Below are positions 10,663 through 21,556 of a stretch of DNA of 64,000 bases, in pieces (within the stretch, counting starts at the first letter, position 1; the number at the start of each line of letters is the position of its first letter). Both the position numbers and the translations under genes were made by a program. This DNA is from Beta vulgaris subsp. vulgaris. Lineage: Eukaryota; Streptophyta; Magnoliopsida; Caryophyllales; Amaranthaceae. The stretch covers positions 31,546,559 to 31,610,558 of the forward strand of contig NC_079210.1 in NCBI RefSeq assembly GCF_026745355.1, written 5' to 3'. The notes under the pieces are model-generated. The model had not been told where the DNA came from and did no database searches. It saw only the letters and a list, made by a program, of their open reading frames with translations.

Positions 10663-12530
10663 TGTAATACCCCGAATTTTCAGAAGTTATTTTATTATTT
10701 AGTAAGGTTTAATATTATTTTCTCTTTAAAATTATTTTATGATAATGCGATTTTATTTGATAACTATGTTTTAAAATAATGATTTCATTTAGTTTTGATT
10801 TATTTAACAAGTTTAAAATAAATCATTTACTTGTTTTATTATTCATTTCATTGTTTCTAAATAAATTAAACTCTTTAAATTTGGTTATGGATATCTTTGT
10901 ACATGTGTCCATCCTTTTTTAGCAATCCAAAGCCCAAATACCAAGTCCATAGTCCATATGCCTTTTAGCCAAAAAGAAAAAGGAAATAAATAAAATAAAG
11001 AAAAAAAGGTGGAAACAGTTTCACCATCTTCTTCCCCTCCCTCCTTCTTTGTCTGATTCACACAACAGCTCAGAGGAGCCAAATTGTCAACAATTCACAG
11101 CTTGTCAGTAAAGAATTGAATTTCAGTCTACAAATATCATATTTCAGGGGTAAATTTTCAAAGGCTAAACACCATAGCCTTCACACCTCACTTCCACCAT
11201 TAATGGAACTTGACCAAAGCTCCAAATTTCTGACCAAACTCTCCTGTAAATACTGAACTTTACTCACCCAATTACTCAAACAAACAATCTCAAAAGGTTT
11301 GCTTCAATTCATTTCTTTCTTCCTTTATTTCTGATTTTTATTTTGAAAATTAAAAATGAAATTTCAACCCACCATAAACAAATTCATCTGCTTCTCTTCA
11401 TCACCGCATGAACCACTAATCGAACGACTTAATTCCGGCCTCCAACCGCCACCGCAAAACCCATTCCGCAGCCTGCAACCCGCGATAAACACATGCCTTC
11501 CCCCCCCCCCCCTCGCGACGCCTCTACAGCCCCTCTCTGCTGTTGCGACCCGCGCCAGCCACCTCGAACCCATCCCTTTTTCGTGGCGCCTGAGCTTCGC
11601 CGGCGAACCACCGAAAAACCCGCACCACCCTTCCTCCTTCGCCCCCTACTTCGACCTCCTCTATTGTTCCTCCCTTCTTTCGTTCTTCTTGTTTTGTTTC
11701 TCAGACGGAGAAACTGATTTCTTAAAAACTTCCTTCCTCCTTTTCTTTTAATTTATTGTGTTTTAAAATATGTTTTATAACCTTCCAAAAAAAATTAGCC
11801 TACTTTATTAAGTAAGTATATTTTAGTTTAAATTAATCTTTTATAATATGAAAATGTTTCTTGACTTTCTAAAATAAAATAAGGAGTATAATAAAGTTAG
11901 TTTTCTATGTTAAAATAATTGTTTAAGTTAATAAAATAAAGTTGAAGTAATCTTTGATTACTTAAAATGATTTCATAAATGATACACTTTGATTTATAAA
12001 CTCTCTTAAAGATCATTAAGAATTTCTTTAAAGTTATTTGGATTATTTAAATCGCTTATTTTATATAAGTATATAAAAAGGGGTTATTTAGAAACTAATT
12101 TAGATCTCGTTAACATCTATTGTAGACTCCGATTGCGTAGACGAGGAATATCAAGAGTGCTAATACGTTCGCGAACTTAACTTTCGGGCACGCGTCACGA
12201 TGTAATCTCCTATGTCCATCTAAACATAGATCCCGTCAGTGTAAAACGAATTGATTACGTGATTATTATGTGCTTATAAAATTTATAAGTATGGACTATA
12301 ATTATGGATTATCGACCTAATGCGAATTATGAATACGAATGACAAAATGGACAATGATTATGGATTTCGATTATGAATCATGACTATGGACGATGTACGA
12401 TATGACAAAGATGCTTATTATACCGTTAATAAAAAGGTTAATGTCATTTAATAATATTATGATTATTATTATCATATTAATATGATCATTATATATATTA
12501 TTATATATTATTATATTATTATTATTATTA

Positions 12531-12563
<33 letters not shown>

Positions 12564-13631
12564 GATGATTACTATTGTTATTATAATTACTATGATTATC
12601 ATGAATATTATTATTATTATTAATATTGAGACATTATGAAAGTTGAAATCGGTAAGAACTTGTGATAATGAAATGATTATGAATCTGAAGTGATAAATGG
12701 ACTCAAGTGATGGTTGTGAATATGAAATGAGTTATTGAAATTGCTATGAATGGATTGAGATTATGATGGATTGAATATGTTCACACTGGATTGAACAAGA
12801 TGACGTAAATGTGTATGTGATTTATGTGATGACTTGATTAAAAGATGTTAATCACGTAAAGTGAAACATCAGAGGGAAATGATGAACGGGTTGCCCTGTA
12901 TGAGTGGTTCAGCGGCCCCTACAGGTTCTCTAGTTACTATGCTGATTATTCTGTTAGTGTCTTTCTTCTATCTTGTTGTGATCCAAGTAGAAGGGGTGTG
13001 CACACTAGGGACTCTGTTATTATGGCCATTATGTTATCCGATCCGTAGGTGGTTACAGGGGATTGACCCTGGCCTACAATGTTGAAGTAAGTGGTTACAA
13101 GGGATTGACCCTGGCTTCCTAGCGTTCTCTTTCCTCTCCTTGAATAACAGGATTAATTGAATTAATGATATGATTATTTAGTGTATATATATGTGTATAT
13201 GTGCTATGACTTCCAAAATTATTAATCTACTATTTTACAAAGTATTTACAACTTAAGTATTTTACGGAATGGAGTCAGTTTTTCTGATTTTTGGGAGCTT
13301 GTCTCTCTTGTCTCTTTTCAATGTATTTGTGCAGGTGGGTGATCGATCGGGGGAACAAAAGGGAGATCATTTAGAGTTATCATCCACTTAGCATATGATT
13401 AGCTTCCGTTGGAACTTAAACTCTTAAGTAATGTTTAATAAACGATTTACTTGATTGTAAGGTTTAATGAATTTGAGTTTAGTATACTTTAATTTAGCCT
13501 TGCATTTATTTCCAAGGAGATAAGTGCGGCGGTAACGCCACGCGTCGGGTCGAACCCTCGTGGATTTTATTTCCACCCAAAACCCGAGTTTTATCAAATG
13601 AAGAAGGGTTGGGGTCGGCGGGGGTGTTACA
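10663..13631 (+). mobile_element. Solo LTR (copy 2), 2,969 bp, TSD GTGGG
   Basis: It begins TGTAATACCCCG and ends CGGGGGTGTTACA, so its edges are TG...CA with inverted ends, and it is flanked by the 5-bp target-site duplication GTGGG (10658–10662 and 13632–13636). There is no second LTR, primer site or pol sequence, so it is a solo LTR left by unequal recombination. The size suits a large Ty3/gypsy-type LTR. It sits inside the mobile-domain gene, whose coding sequence continues directly after the second TSD. It carries a poly(C) run near 11500 and a TA/TTA-rich tract near 12480–12562. The whole block repeats at 174–3107. Confidence 0.92.
12480..12562. repeat. TA/TTA-rich microsatellite in LTR copy 2
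   Basis: A mixed ATATATTATT and (ATT)n tract, the counterpart of the pure (ATT)n tract at 1992–2061 in copy 1. Confidence 0.85.
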
Positions 13632-13636
13632 GTGGG

Positions 13637-13699
13637 AATGTTGAGCAGCTCATTGAGGATTGGAACAAAGTGTTACACAATACGAATGAAGAGAAATGA
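13637..13699 (+). pseudogene. PMD gene, C-terminal remnant after the solo LTR
   Basis: Directly after the second GTGGG the sequence reads NVEQLIEDWNKVLHNTNEEK and then TGA. It is the continuation of the mobile-domain gene split at 10662. In copy 1 the same sequence is cut off after AATGTTGA at 3120 by the CACTA terminus. Confidence 0.6.
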
Positions 13700-14049
13700 G
13701 CAGCAGATTTTATTTGTGTAAAACACTTTTAGCTATTACTAGCAGATTTAATTTATGTTGAACACTTTTAACTATTCCTAATGATTATATTTATTTGAAC
13801 TCAACGATGTTTATATATGCTTTTTAATTCATAATACTTTTAATTATTCCTAATTGTTTTATTTATTTGAATTAATGTTTATATATGCTAACTCATAAAA
13901 AAGCCTTTATTTTTGAAATGGCCGAAAACACATAAAGGCCTTTAAAAGGGACTAAACAAAAAAAAAATTAAAGAAAAGGCCGAAAATTTGGCCCAAAACA
14001 CATAAAGGCTACCTAATGAAAAAAAAAATGTAGAAAAAGGCCGAAAATT

Positions 14050-14213
14050 CATGGGCCTAACGTCTAGCTTAGACGTTGGACCTATGGATACACAGTCTCG
14101 CCTAGACGTTGTATCCATGGGCCTAACGTCTGACTCAGACGTTGAACCCATGGATACAACGTCCAGGCCAAACATTATATCCATGGGTCCAACATCTGAG
14201 CCAGACGTCATCC
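14050..14213. repeat. Palindromic minisatellite, left side of MULE
   Basis: Repeating units near 35 bp combine CATGGATCCAACGTC, GGCCAGACGTT and their reverse complements, so each unit is itself close to a palindrome. The same family of units occurs at 17416–17612, on the other side of the MULE transposase gene. I interpret the pair as the complex terminal regions of that element, though I could not delimit outer ends or a 9-bp TSD. Confidence 0.75.
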
Positions 14214-14239
14214 CATGAACCTATACACAAAAATATTTA

Positions 14240-14430
14240 AAAAATTCGCTTGTTTATAGACCTAGGCGGGCTGTACTGGGCCCGGGCGTTGCGGTGTGGG
14301 TGAGCCTGGTCTCATTCCCGAGCGAGCGGTATTATGCACCCAACAGGTAGTAAGTGAGCCTCCTTGCCTCCCTGGGCCGGCTACGTTTAGGCTCGGGTGG
14401 GCTTCGTCTGGGGTCGAGCGGGCTTTTTTT
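14240..14430. other. GC-rich island between repeat and OTU domain
   Basis: A stretch rich in GGGC, CCCGGGC and GAGCG motifs, clearly more GC-rich than its surroundings. No ORF, tRNA or known repeat is recognised. It lies within the inferred MULE. Confidence 0.4.
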
Positions 14431-14719
14431 TTATTTCTTTTTATCCTTCTTATCTTTATTTAAGTAGTTTTATTGCTTTCTTAAATTAAGTAGTTTTATT
14501 GCGATTTTTTTTTCCGTATTATCTTTATTCACTTTATTTAAGTAGCTTCATTGCGATTTAGTTCATAAATTAATACAATCAGTTCATAAATTAACACAAC
14601 TTTTTCATAACATAACTAGTTTATAAATACACAATTAGCACAACTAGCAAGAGGTAAAACTAAGAAGTAGTTGTTGGGGTTATTGAGGTAGTTGTTGGTG
14701 TTGTTGAGGTAGATGAACT

Positions 14720-15252
14720 CCAAACCACTATCGAAAAATCTCAGGGATCGGATGTCCTCGACGAAGTTGAAGCCAAATGAAATGCTTGTAACTCCCGAGA
14801 TGAGCTATGGCTAACTCTCTTTGTGGCAAAGCGTTCATCCCCCCAACATCAAGTGGAAAGATTGTAGCTGGCATATCAATACAACCATCAAGAGCGAAAA
14901 AAAGATCGTGCATATGTAGTGGTTCGCAATAGAATACAAGTATGTAATAGCCTCCATGTAATGTTCCTCGCCACAACCTCCACCTTCTCATTGAGCACGC
15001 ATAATTGGCTCTTTGAGATCCCGATCGACCATATACCCAATGAAATTAATGACCATTTTGATGCAATTCACTCACTACTGATCAACGTACAATGTCCTAA
15101 TTTTCTTTGCGAGAACAAAAAGCATTTGTTATGCGTCGAAAACCACAATTAGCATCGGCAACTACATTAATCCAGCCTTCTACGTGCTCTTGGATGGCTA
15201 GTGGAAGTTTATGAAAGTATGGAAAATTTTCCATATCGAATCTCCACCCTGC
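14720..15252 (-). pseudogene. OTU-like cysteine protease domain of a MULE
   Basis: Read on the minus strand the segment starts after an intron-like AG at about 15252. It gives EGWINVVADANCGFRRI, the catalytic Asp–x–x–Cys block of OTU-type proteases (usually DGNCGFR; here DANCGFR). Near its end it gives SYKHFIWLQLRRGHPIPEIF, matching the 'HF..V.L..G.P.P' block with the catalytic histidine. OTU domains remove ubiquitin in eukaryotes, and some plant Mutator-like elements are known to carry them downstream of the transposase. Stops and a frameshift separate the two halves, so it is inactive. It lies downstream of the transposase on the same strand, as expected for a fused or spliced product. Confidence 0.65.
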
Positions 15253-15579
15253 AAAGTTATTATAAATAAATTTAATTAAATGTGTCTAATTATACGAAAC
15301 AAACAATTAAAGTATATAAATAAATATATCATTACTAGGGGCCGATCGGCCCAGAAGATTTGACACGACCCTTAGAAGACTTCCCTATAACGTGCTCCTA
15401 CCCACTTTTTCCCATCGCATACCCTTGTTAAACTTTTCCCGACCATTACTCGTCACGTTAACTTCAGGCTCCTCAAAGGAACAACGTTCGGGGTGGAGTT
15501 CTAAATGGAGTAGCCGAGAAACAGACCTCATGACCACGGGATCCATAGCATGTACCTCGGCCACTAATGACTAGAAGAA

Positions 15580-17257
15580 CTAACGGTCCTGATCGCACTC
15601 CGATAGTATCTCAACCGAATTTATCCAATCACCAATGGCTAGTCTCCGCCAAAATGGATCAAAGTCCTGGCAATATAGGAGTTGGTCTGCTTGCAAGGAG
15701 AAAAAGGTATGGCAAGCACATGGAATACCATGCGTGGTCTCAATAACACATCCACATCTACTCCAGTCCCAGTCCAAATAAGCTATTCTTGCAAGCTCTC
15801 TCTGAATTAACTCCGAACAATATTGAGAACAAACACCATTCAAGGCGTTATATGGTGGCAGATCAAATTCAGTCCCATGAGTACGTCAGGAGGCTTCCAA
15901 GGAGTTTCTTATCTCTTTCAACTGCCCGACAATAAAAGCATCAACTTGCATAAACTGTGTGTCAATTGCTTCGGTCGGAGTAGCAATCCATGCTTTCAAA
16001 GCCGAATGAGAACTCTCGACTCTGTTGTTGGTTGTGTTACCAAAGTGTCATACTCGGTTGGTCCAACATTGCGCAAACTTCTCCTTGTGCACAAGCCAAG
16101 TCCCGTGGATGTAGGTAGGAAAATTAACGTGCAAAGTATTCCCAAGTGCACCCCCACTCTTCCATTATGTTGGCTACATTTATTTCATATTCAACCTCAG
16201 TTTTGGATTTCATAACCCTAGCCCAACATCCTCGCCCGAATTGAACCCCAATCTTCCTTTTTCCACCAAACTTCTTTGTGACCCATGCCTCCACATCATT
16301 GATATGCCACGTGTAAAGTAGATGAGCAGATGTGGGAAAAACATGCGAGATGTATTTGCACAAAGTCATATTTCGATCAGTCACAATGGCATTCAGAGCC
16401 ACAATGCCAATGAGGTTTTTCAATCTCTCCAACATCCAGCGATAGCTCTGAGCATCCTCATGCTGCGACAATGCACATGCAACAAGAAAATTCTTGTTGG
16501 TTGGTGTGACACCAAGAATCTCCACAAAAGGATACAAGTACTTGTTTGTCTTGTACGTTGCATCAATGTGGATCACGTGCGGATACGTACGCACTAAATT
16601 CACGGAAGTCGGGTGTGCAATGAATGTATGTATCACCCTACACATCTCGTCCGAATGAAGCCAAAATAGATACTTGCTTTGAACAGCCTGCTGAAGAAAC
16701 TGCTGAACTACATTTCTGCCTTCTGATCTCACCCTTCTTAATACATCTCTACAATTGTAGATGTCCATCACGTTAGGATTCAAAGACGGAAATGCACCTT
16801 CAACAGCTTTCATGATGTGATGTGGTTTCACATGGGATGAAGTTAGTTTCCTAACTAACTTCTTCACAACGGGACTAAGACCGCTGATTTGTCGATTGCC
16901 CTCCGGGTATAACATCATTGGGCGATTATGAAACCCATGCTCCACCTTAGTCTCGACTACCCAATATGTGTAGTTGTTCTTTGGGACTAGGAACAACCGA
17001 AATTCACAACCACATGCTTTTCTCTTTGTTTTTCTTCTGATTGCTGAACTGAAATCCCGAAGTTTCTTCTTCTTGTCACGATCATAATCCAAAAGTTGAT
17101 ACTTCTTTTTGTGACTACTGATTATTAAGAAAAAACCAAACTCAAAGGCAATGATCTTACACCACTCAGCAGCAACATCACAAGTTTCAAGTTCAGGGCT
17201 ATTGTCGAAATACAGGTTATAATTAATCCCATCACCAACACGCTCCGGAAAAAACAT
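15580..17257 (-). pseudogene. MULE (Mutator-like) transposase
   Basis: The main frame (17257 down to 16124, 377 residues) starts MFFPERVGDG. It contains a basic zinc-binding-like region (KRKACGCEFRLFLV) and the MULE transposase domain (PF10551): HVIHIDATYKTNKYLYPFVE with the first catalytic Asp, then NAIVTDRNMTLCKYI with the second Asp and HLLYTWHIN. A frameshift at about 16119 moves the sequence into another frame, which continues TYIHGTWLVHKEKFAQCW and TTNNRVESSHSALKAW, typical of the downstream conserved region. A further frame ends with CGCVIETTHGIPCACH, a SWIM-like Cys/His motif. The frameshift and internal stops make the transposase non-functional. Introns may separate this from the OTU-like domain. 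Confidence 0.85.
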
Positions 17258-17415
17258 ATAATCGTCAATTACACGAAAAAATCACAATATTCACACATTA
17301 GTTTAACCAAATTAATCTTATTTTAATTTTTTTTTTAAATATTTAGTACCTACTTCTGTTTAATTTCACATATAACATTAAATAAATTTATGAAAAAAAA
17401 TACGTAAAACAAAAT

Positions 17416-17612
17416 GTATCCATGGTCAGACTTTTGGCCAGAACGTTCGAACCATGGATCCAACGTCTGGCCAGGACGTTGCATCCATGGGGCTAACGTT
17501 TGGCCAGAACGTTAGAACCATGGATCCAACGTCTGGCCAGGACGTTGCATCCATGGGACCAACGTTCTAGCCAAACGTTCGCCCCATGGATGCAACGTCC
17601 CGGCCAAACATT
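17416..17612. repeat. Palindromic minisatellite, right side of MULE
   Basis: About five near-palindromic units built from CCATGGATCCAACGTCTGGC and CAGGACGTTGCATCCATGG. It is the same unit family as 14050–14213, but with greater unit-to-unit identity. Confidence 0.8.
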
Positions 17613-19500
17613 AGGTATGTCTTAACAGTTAAAAAAAATTACCTCTTCACCTGAAGACGAGATTAATGCCGGTGGTGATGGTGTTGGATGATGGCGGTAG
17701 GTTGGAGGTTGCGATGGGTGGTGGTGACTTTAGAGAGAATTATAAATTGGAATAAAGATTTGAAATGAAGAAATCACTAAGGCATGTGTTTTTCTTCACA
17801 TCCGAGCTTCTTTTTTCTAGAATTTCTTTTTTAAGGGAGTGAAATTATGATCTGCATCTTTGAGACATTATGTCAAACAGGTGTTATGCATTGCTAAATC
17901 AGTCTTTAGTTATGGAGCATGATCCTTTTTTCCAAATAAGTAGATTTTAGGCCTTTTTTACGTTTTATATTGTTTTTAATATTCTGCTAGCAATAAGACT
18001 TAAAAATCAAACTTTTTGTGGTGATTGATGAAACAAGACTAGTAAAAACTTGAGCAATTTAGCAATAAGATATAAAGTTAGCATAATTGCCCAAAACTTG
18101 AGTGATAGCAGCAAGATGAAGTTTTATAATCAAAACAAGAAGCACCTGAGGAGGAACCATGAGTCTGAAGTTCCTGAAAGGAACTAGCACACCGAATTTC
18201 AAAAGGTGTAGCTATTAGCATGTGATTTTTTGAGTTGGGGAATCATGGAGGATAAAGGCTGAAAATAGGAGTTTATTTTCTCAGATTCATGTAAGTATGT
18301 GGAAACATAATAGAACAAGTTGTCAAACGGAACTCATAGAACTTAGAGTCAAAAGCATTTAGAGTCAATGAGTCTATTGCATATTATTATCTTAATCTGT
18401 AGGGATTTATTTAGTGTTTACTTCTTAATAAATCTCTACTTGTATAATTTTTTTTTAAAATATTATGCATTAGTTATCTTAGGATAAGATTAAGTTTTAT
18501 ATCAAAGATAAAACTTAAACAAAATTGGTTTTCACTTGACTCTGATTTTAATTTCTTTAATTTATTTATTTTTATCTTATCTGTTTTGGAAAATAAAGAG
18601 CCTAAATTATTAATATGTATAATGAGTTTTTGTGAGTGCTAGAACTTGTGTTAAATTACCGAAGTTCCTATATCAACTGAAACTTATGTGTTTATGTCAT
18701 GTTTATGAAAAAGCTTTCACGCACTAAAATATTTTTGCATAAGAAAATAAATAAAAATTGAGTTTTGGAAAATATCTCTTGGATTATATTTTGATAAAAC
18801 GTTGCTATTTCTCCAAATAATATTTTTTTGTGTTTCCTATTTTTACTCTAACTACTTTACAGTAAACATGATTTAAGTAATGTCCAAGACTTTGACTGCT
18901 TTTACTCCCAAATTTCTTCCAACTAACTCATCACGGTAAGTGTCTAAAGATTAGGAAACTTACTATTACTGGAGGAAAAAAGTGGGATTGTGGTTAATTC
19001 TTGTGTATGATATAGGTTATATCTTGATCCCAAAGTGTCTGATTAAGCTTTCCATTGTGTCTGACTTGTGCTATTTCATAAGGTTTGACTTAAGGACTAA
19101 TGTTATAAGAGAAATATATTTTTCTATTCCTCATTTTGAGTCAGTTCTTCTGAGTTTAGTTCAAGTTCTTATGAGTCTCATATTCCTTTATTGTTCTTTA
19201 GATTATACATACTTGAGGTAAACCAAATTATCAAATGCTTGTATTTGAGTTTGGGGTTAAAGTGTTTGAGTGAAATCTTGTGATGGGATCTTTGTTAAGA
19301 GTTTGAGTTAATTCTTGTATCAAGTTCGAGTTAGGAACTTGAGTAAGTTCAAGTTGTGTATATGTAAAATTTGAGCGAAGTTTATCCAGTTGTGAAAGGT
19401 TTTGAGTAAACATTTTGGATAGAGTTGTGAGAAACTCTTGAGAGACTTATAGTTAAGTTTATAGCATAGATTAGAACTTGCAAGAGTTGGAATTATTGAG
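17613..19500. other. No gene seen; AT-rich intergenic DNA
   Basis: No coding frame with recognisable family similarity appears on either strand. The stretch holds runs of A/T and GAGTTTGAGT-like words near 19230–19330 but no clear tandem array. It may include the unrecognised outer part of the MULE and the 5' part of the LTR suggested at 19500. Confidence 0.5.
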
Positions 19501-19695
19501 TGGAGCTTGTGTATATAATAGGTTGTAACAGAGGAGGTTCCCTACTTTAGCGAATAGTTTAAATTCGGAGGAGGTTGTGGTTTTTCGAATTGCATTGAGA
19601 CAAGAAGTTTTCACGTAAAAATCTCTGTTGCACTTTGAGTTTCTTACTGATTATGTTTTAAATTTTGCATTATTTAGGCAATAAGCTACACCAAT
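19500..19695 (+). mobile_element. Copia-like LTR 3' edge (U5), tentative
   Basis: The order GTAACAGAGGAGGTTCCCTAC, CGGAGGAGGTTGTGGTTTTT, TTTTCACGTAAAAATCTC and a T-rich end matches the R/U5 region of plant copia LTRs, which often carries GGAGG...CACGTAAA...TCT. No primer site or gag follows with confidence. The assignment comes from pattern memory of that LTR class only. Confidence 0.35.
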
Positions 19696-20247
19696 GGCGG
19701 AGTCGACCGAGAGGACATGGGGTTAAATATCCCCCCACTTGAAAAAACTAATTTCGCTGTTAAAACAAATTATAAAAAGAAAACAAAAAAAAAATACGAA
19801 AAGCTGGCGTGAAATAGTGAAAGCAAAGACAACGCCAACCAAAACGAAGAGGAAAAAATGGAGGGAAAGGAGTATGGCACACTCACCAAGGGATTTGAGT
19901 TATCTTTGGTATGTTGTATCAGTATTTATGCTTGATTTTGGCACACTATGTTGCAACCTGTAGGATATGTGATATGTTACATGTGATGGGTAAGGGTTAG
20001 TATTTTATTTATTTTATTTTGTTTTCTAACCCAACTCTTTTGTATTATAGACTTATGTTTTCATCCTTTATGAGCCAAAATTGGAGGTACAGTTTGATGA
20101 CACTCATGAGTCATGACAAAATTTGGCTGGTGTGAAATTTATGGATTTATTTATTATATCCTCTTATTGTCTAACCAAAGCCAACCAAAATGAAGAGAGA
20201 GAAAGGGTAGCCAATTTATGGATTTATGTATTATATCGCTTTATATA

Positions 20248-20747
20248 CTCCCTTTGTTTTTTAATTGCTACTTCATGTAATACACAATTGTTTAGACAAC
20301 CAAGGACTCTTGGGTTCAATGGTATGGCTTCCTATCTCCTACATCAGATCCAAGGTTCTCGAAATGTGAATATCGTTAAAGCAAAAAATTCAATATTGTT
20401 GGGAAGAGGGGGGGTTGGGGGATTGTTGGGCATCTGGGTGAGTGGCCGTGTGCAAAGGCAGTCCAGAAGAAATTCATCTTACCACGAGTTCTCGAAGGGG
20501 GCGCAAAAAAATTGTTTAGACAATGTCACTTTCAAGCTTTTTGTTGGGTACTTTTTGACTTTTTTAATGTAAAACAATAGTAAAAAGTAAAAAGGTAGTA
20601 CTTTTTTGTGAAAAAAAAGAAAAACAAATATGATAGTATTACTTTTGATGTGTTAAGTACCAAAATAAGAAAAGTCTAAACAATATAGTAACTAAAAAAA
20701 ACAACCATCTAAAGGAAATGTAGCAACAAAAAAAAAAATAGAGGGAG
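20248..20747. mobile_element. Stowaway-type MITE (Tc1/mariner), interrupted
   Basis: The left end reads TA|CTCCCTTTGTTTTTT and the right end AATAGAGGGAG|TA. This gives the Stowaway signature of a TA target duplication (20246–20247, 20748–20749) and CTCCCT inverted ends. The inverted similarity extends inward to ATTGTTTAGAC at the left and GTCTAAACAAT at the right. Without the SINE it contains, the element would be about 276 bp, a normal Stowaway size. Confidence 0.9.
20300..20509 (+). mobile_element. tRNA-derived SINE inside the Stowaway MITE
   Basis: The element is flanked by a perfect 14-bp target duplication AATTGTTTAGACAA (20286–20299 and 20510–20523) and ends in a short A-run. Near its start, GGTTCAATGG fits the RNA polymerase III A-box consensus RRYNNRRYGG, and about 40 bp later GGTTCTCGAA approximates a B box (GGTTCGA) with an insertion. 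Length is 210 bp. Because it lies within the MITE, it inserted after the MITE. Confidence 0.85.
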
Positions 20748-21174
20748 TATTTTGTTATGGACCTACGGTTGAGCTACTTTCTATAAGATCGATAATTTAC
20801 GTTTAAAATAATGAAATTCCAAGAAACATCTTGCATTGTTTTTCATTTCTCTCTGGATTGTAGGACTATAAGCAATTTGGAACTTCGGAGGTAAAATGTT
20901 AAACATTAAACAATTTATGTTATAGTGTATTTTTTAGTAAGTTCTTTTATCTGAATATCCGACGTCCGTAATTTGTCCCCCCTCCTTTTGGAAACCCTAG
21001 CTCCGCCAGTGAGTTTCACACTACAATTCACTCCTCCTTATAATGTTCCTTCTGATGAGTTAATGAAGATCCTAGAATTCTGAATGATGCACCACCGAGT
21101 TACTAATTCTTCTTCAAAATATAATCATAAAATATCAATCTCACTAGTAGAATAAATGCTATTTGCTACGCTGA

Positions 21175-21432
21175 TATTGCTGCGGTTTTACCTATACGCA
21201 GCAATATAACACGCAAAAAGAAATAAAAAAAATAGAAAATGACAATTTTGCTGTGGTTCCCGCCGAAAATGACAATTCTGCAACAATATTATTCAACGGA
21301 CAAATTTTGAAAAATATGTGGGGCCATAACAGCAAATATTGCTGCGGTTTCCACGGAGGACCGCAGCAATATATTAAAAAAACATTTTTTTATTATATTG
21401 TTGCGGTCCTACGTGGCAACCGAAGCAATATT
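21175..21432. repeat. Subterminal hairpin repeats of the CACTA element
   Basis: Three inverted pairs of a TTGCTGCGG core occur in the first 300 bp. Such subterminal repeats are the binding sites of TnpA-type proteins in studied CACTA elements. Here the copies are paired head to head, not scattered. Confidence 0.8.
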
Positions 21433-21465
21433 TGCTGTTTAACCAACAAAAAAAGGGGGCGGGTT

Positions 21466-21556
21466 CTCTCACACTCTCTCACACTCTCTCAAACTCTCTC
21501 ACACTCTCTCAAACTCTCTCACACTCTGATTCCCTCTCACAGACACTCTCTCTATC
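21466..21556. repeat. CT-rich (CTCTCACA)n leader
   Basis: Tandem CTCTCACACT and CTCTCAAACT units. It is probably part of the transcribed leader of the element, before the transposase start at 22549. Confidence 0.8.

Noticed and set aside
19739..19963. Lys-rich frame after the copia-like LTR edge, possibly gag
   Set aside because: No gag motif (zinc knuckle or the NY..W block) is present; composition alone explains the lysines.
19692..21012. Possible element bounded by AATGGCGGAG and the inverse of CACTGGCGGAGC
   Set aside because: The ends match for only about 10 bp, no TSD was seen, and the Stowaway MITE inside has its own clear borders.
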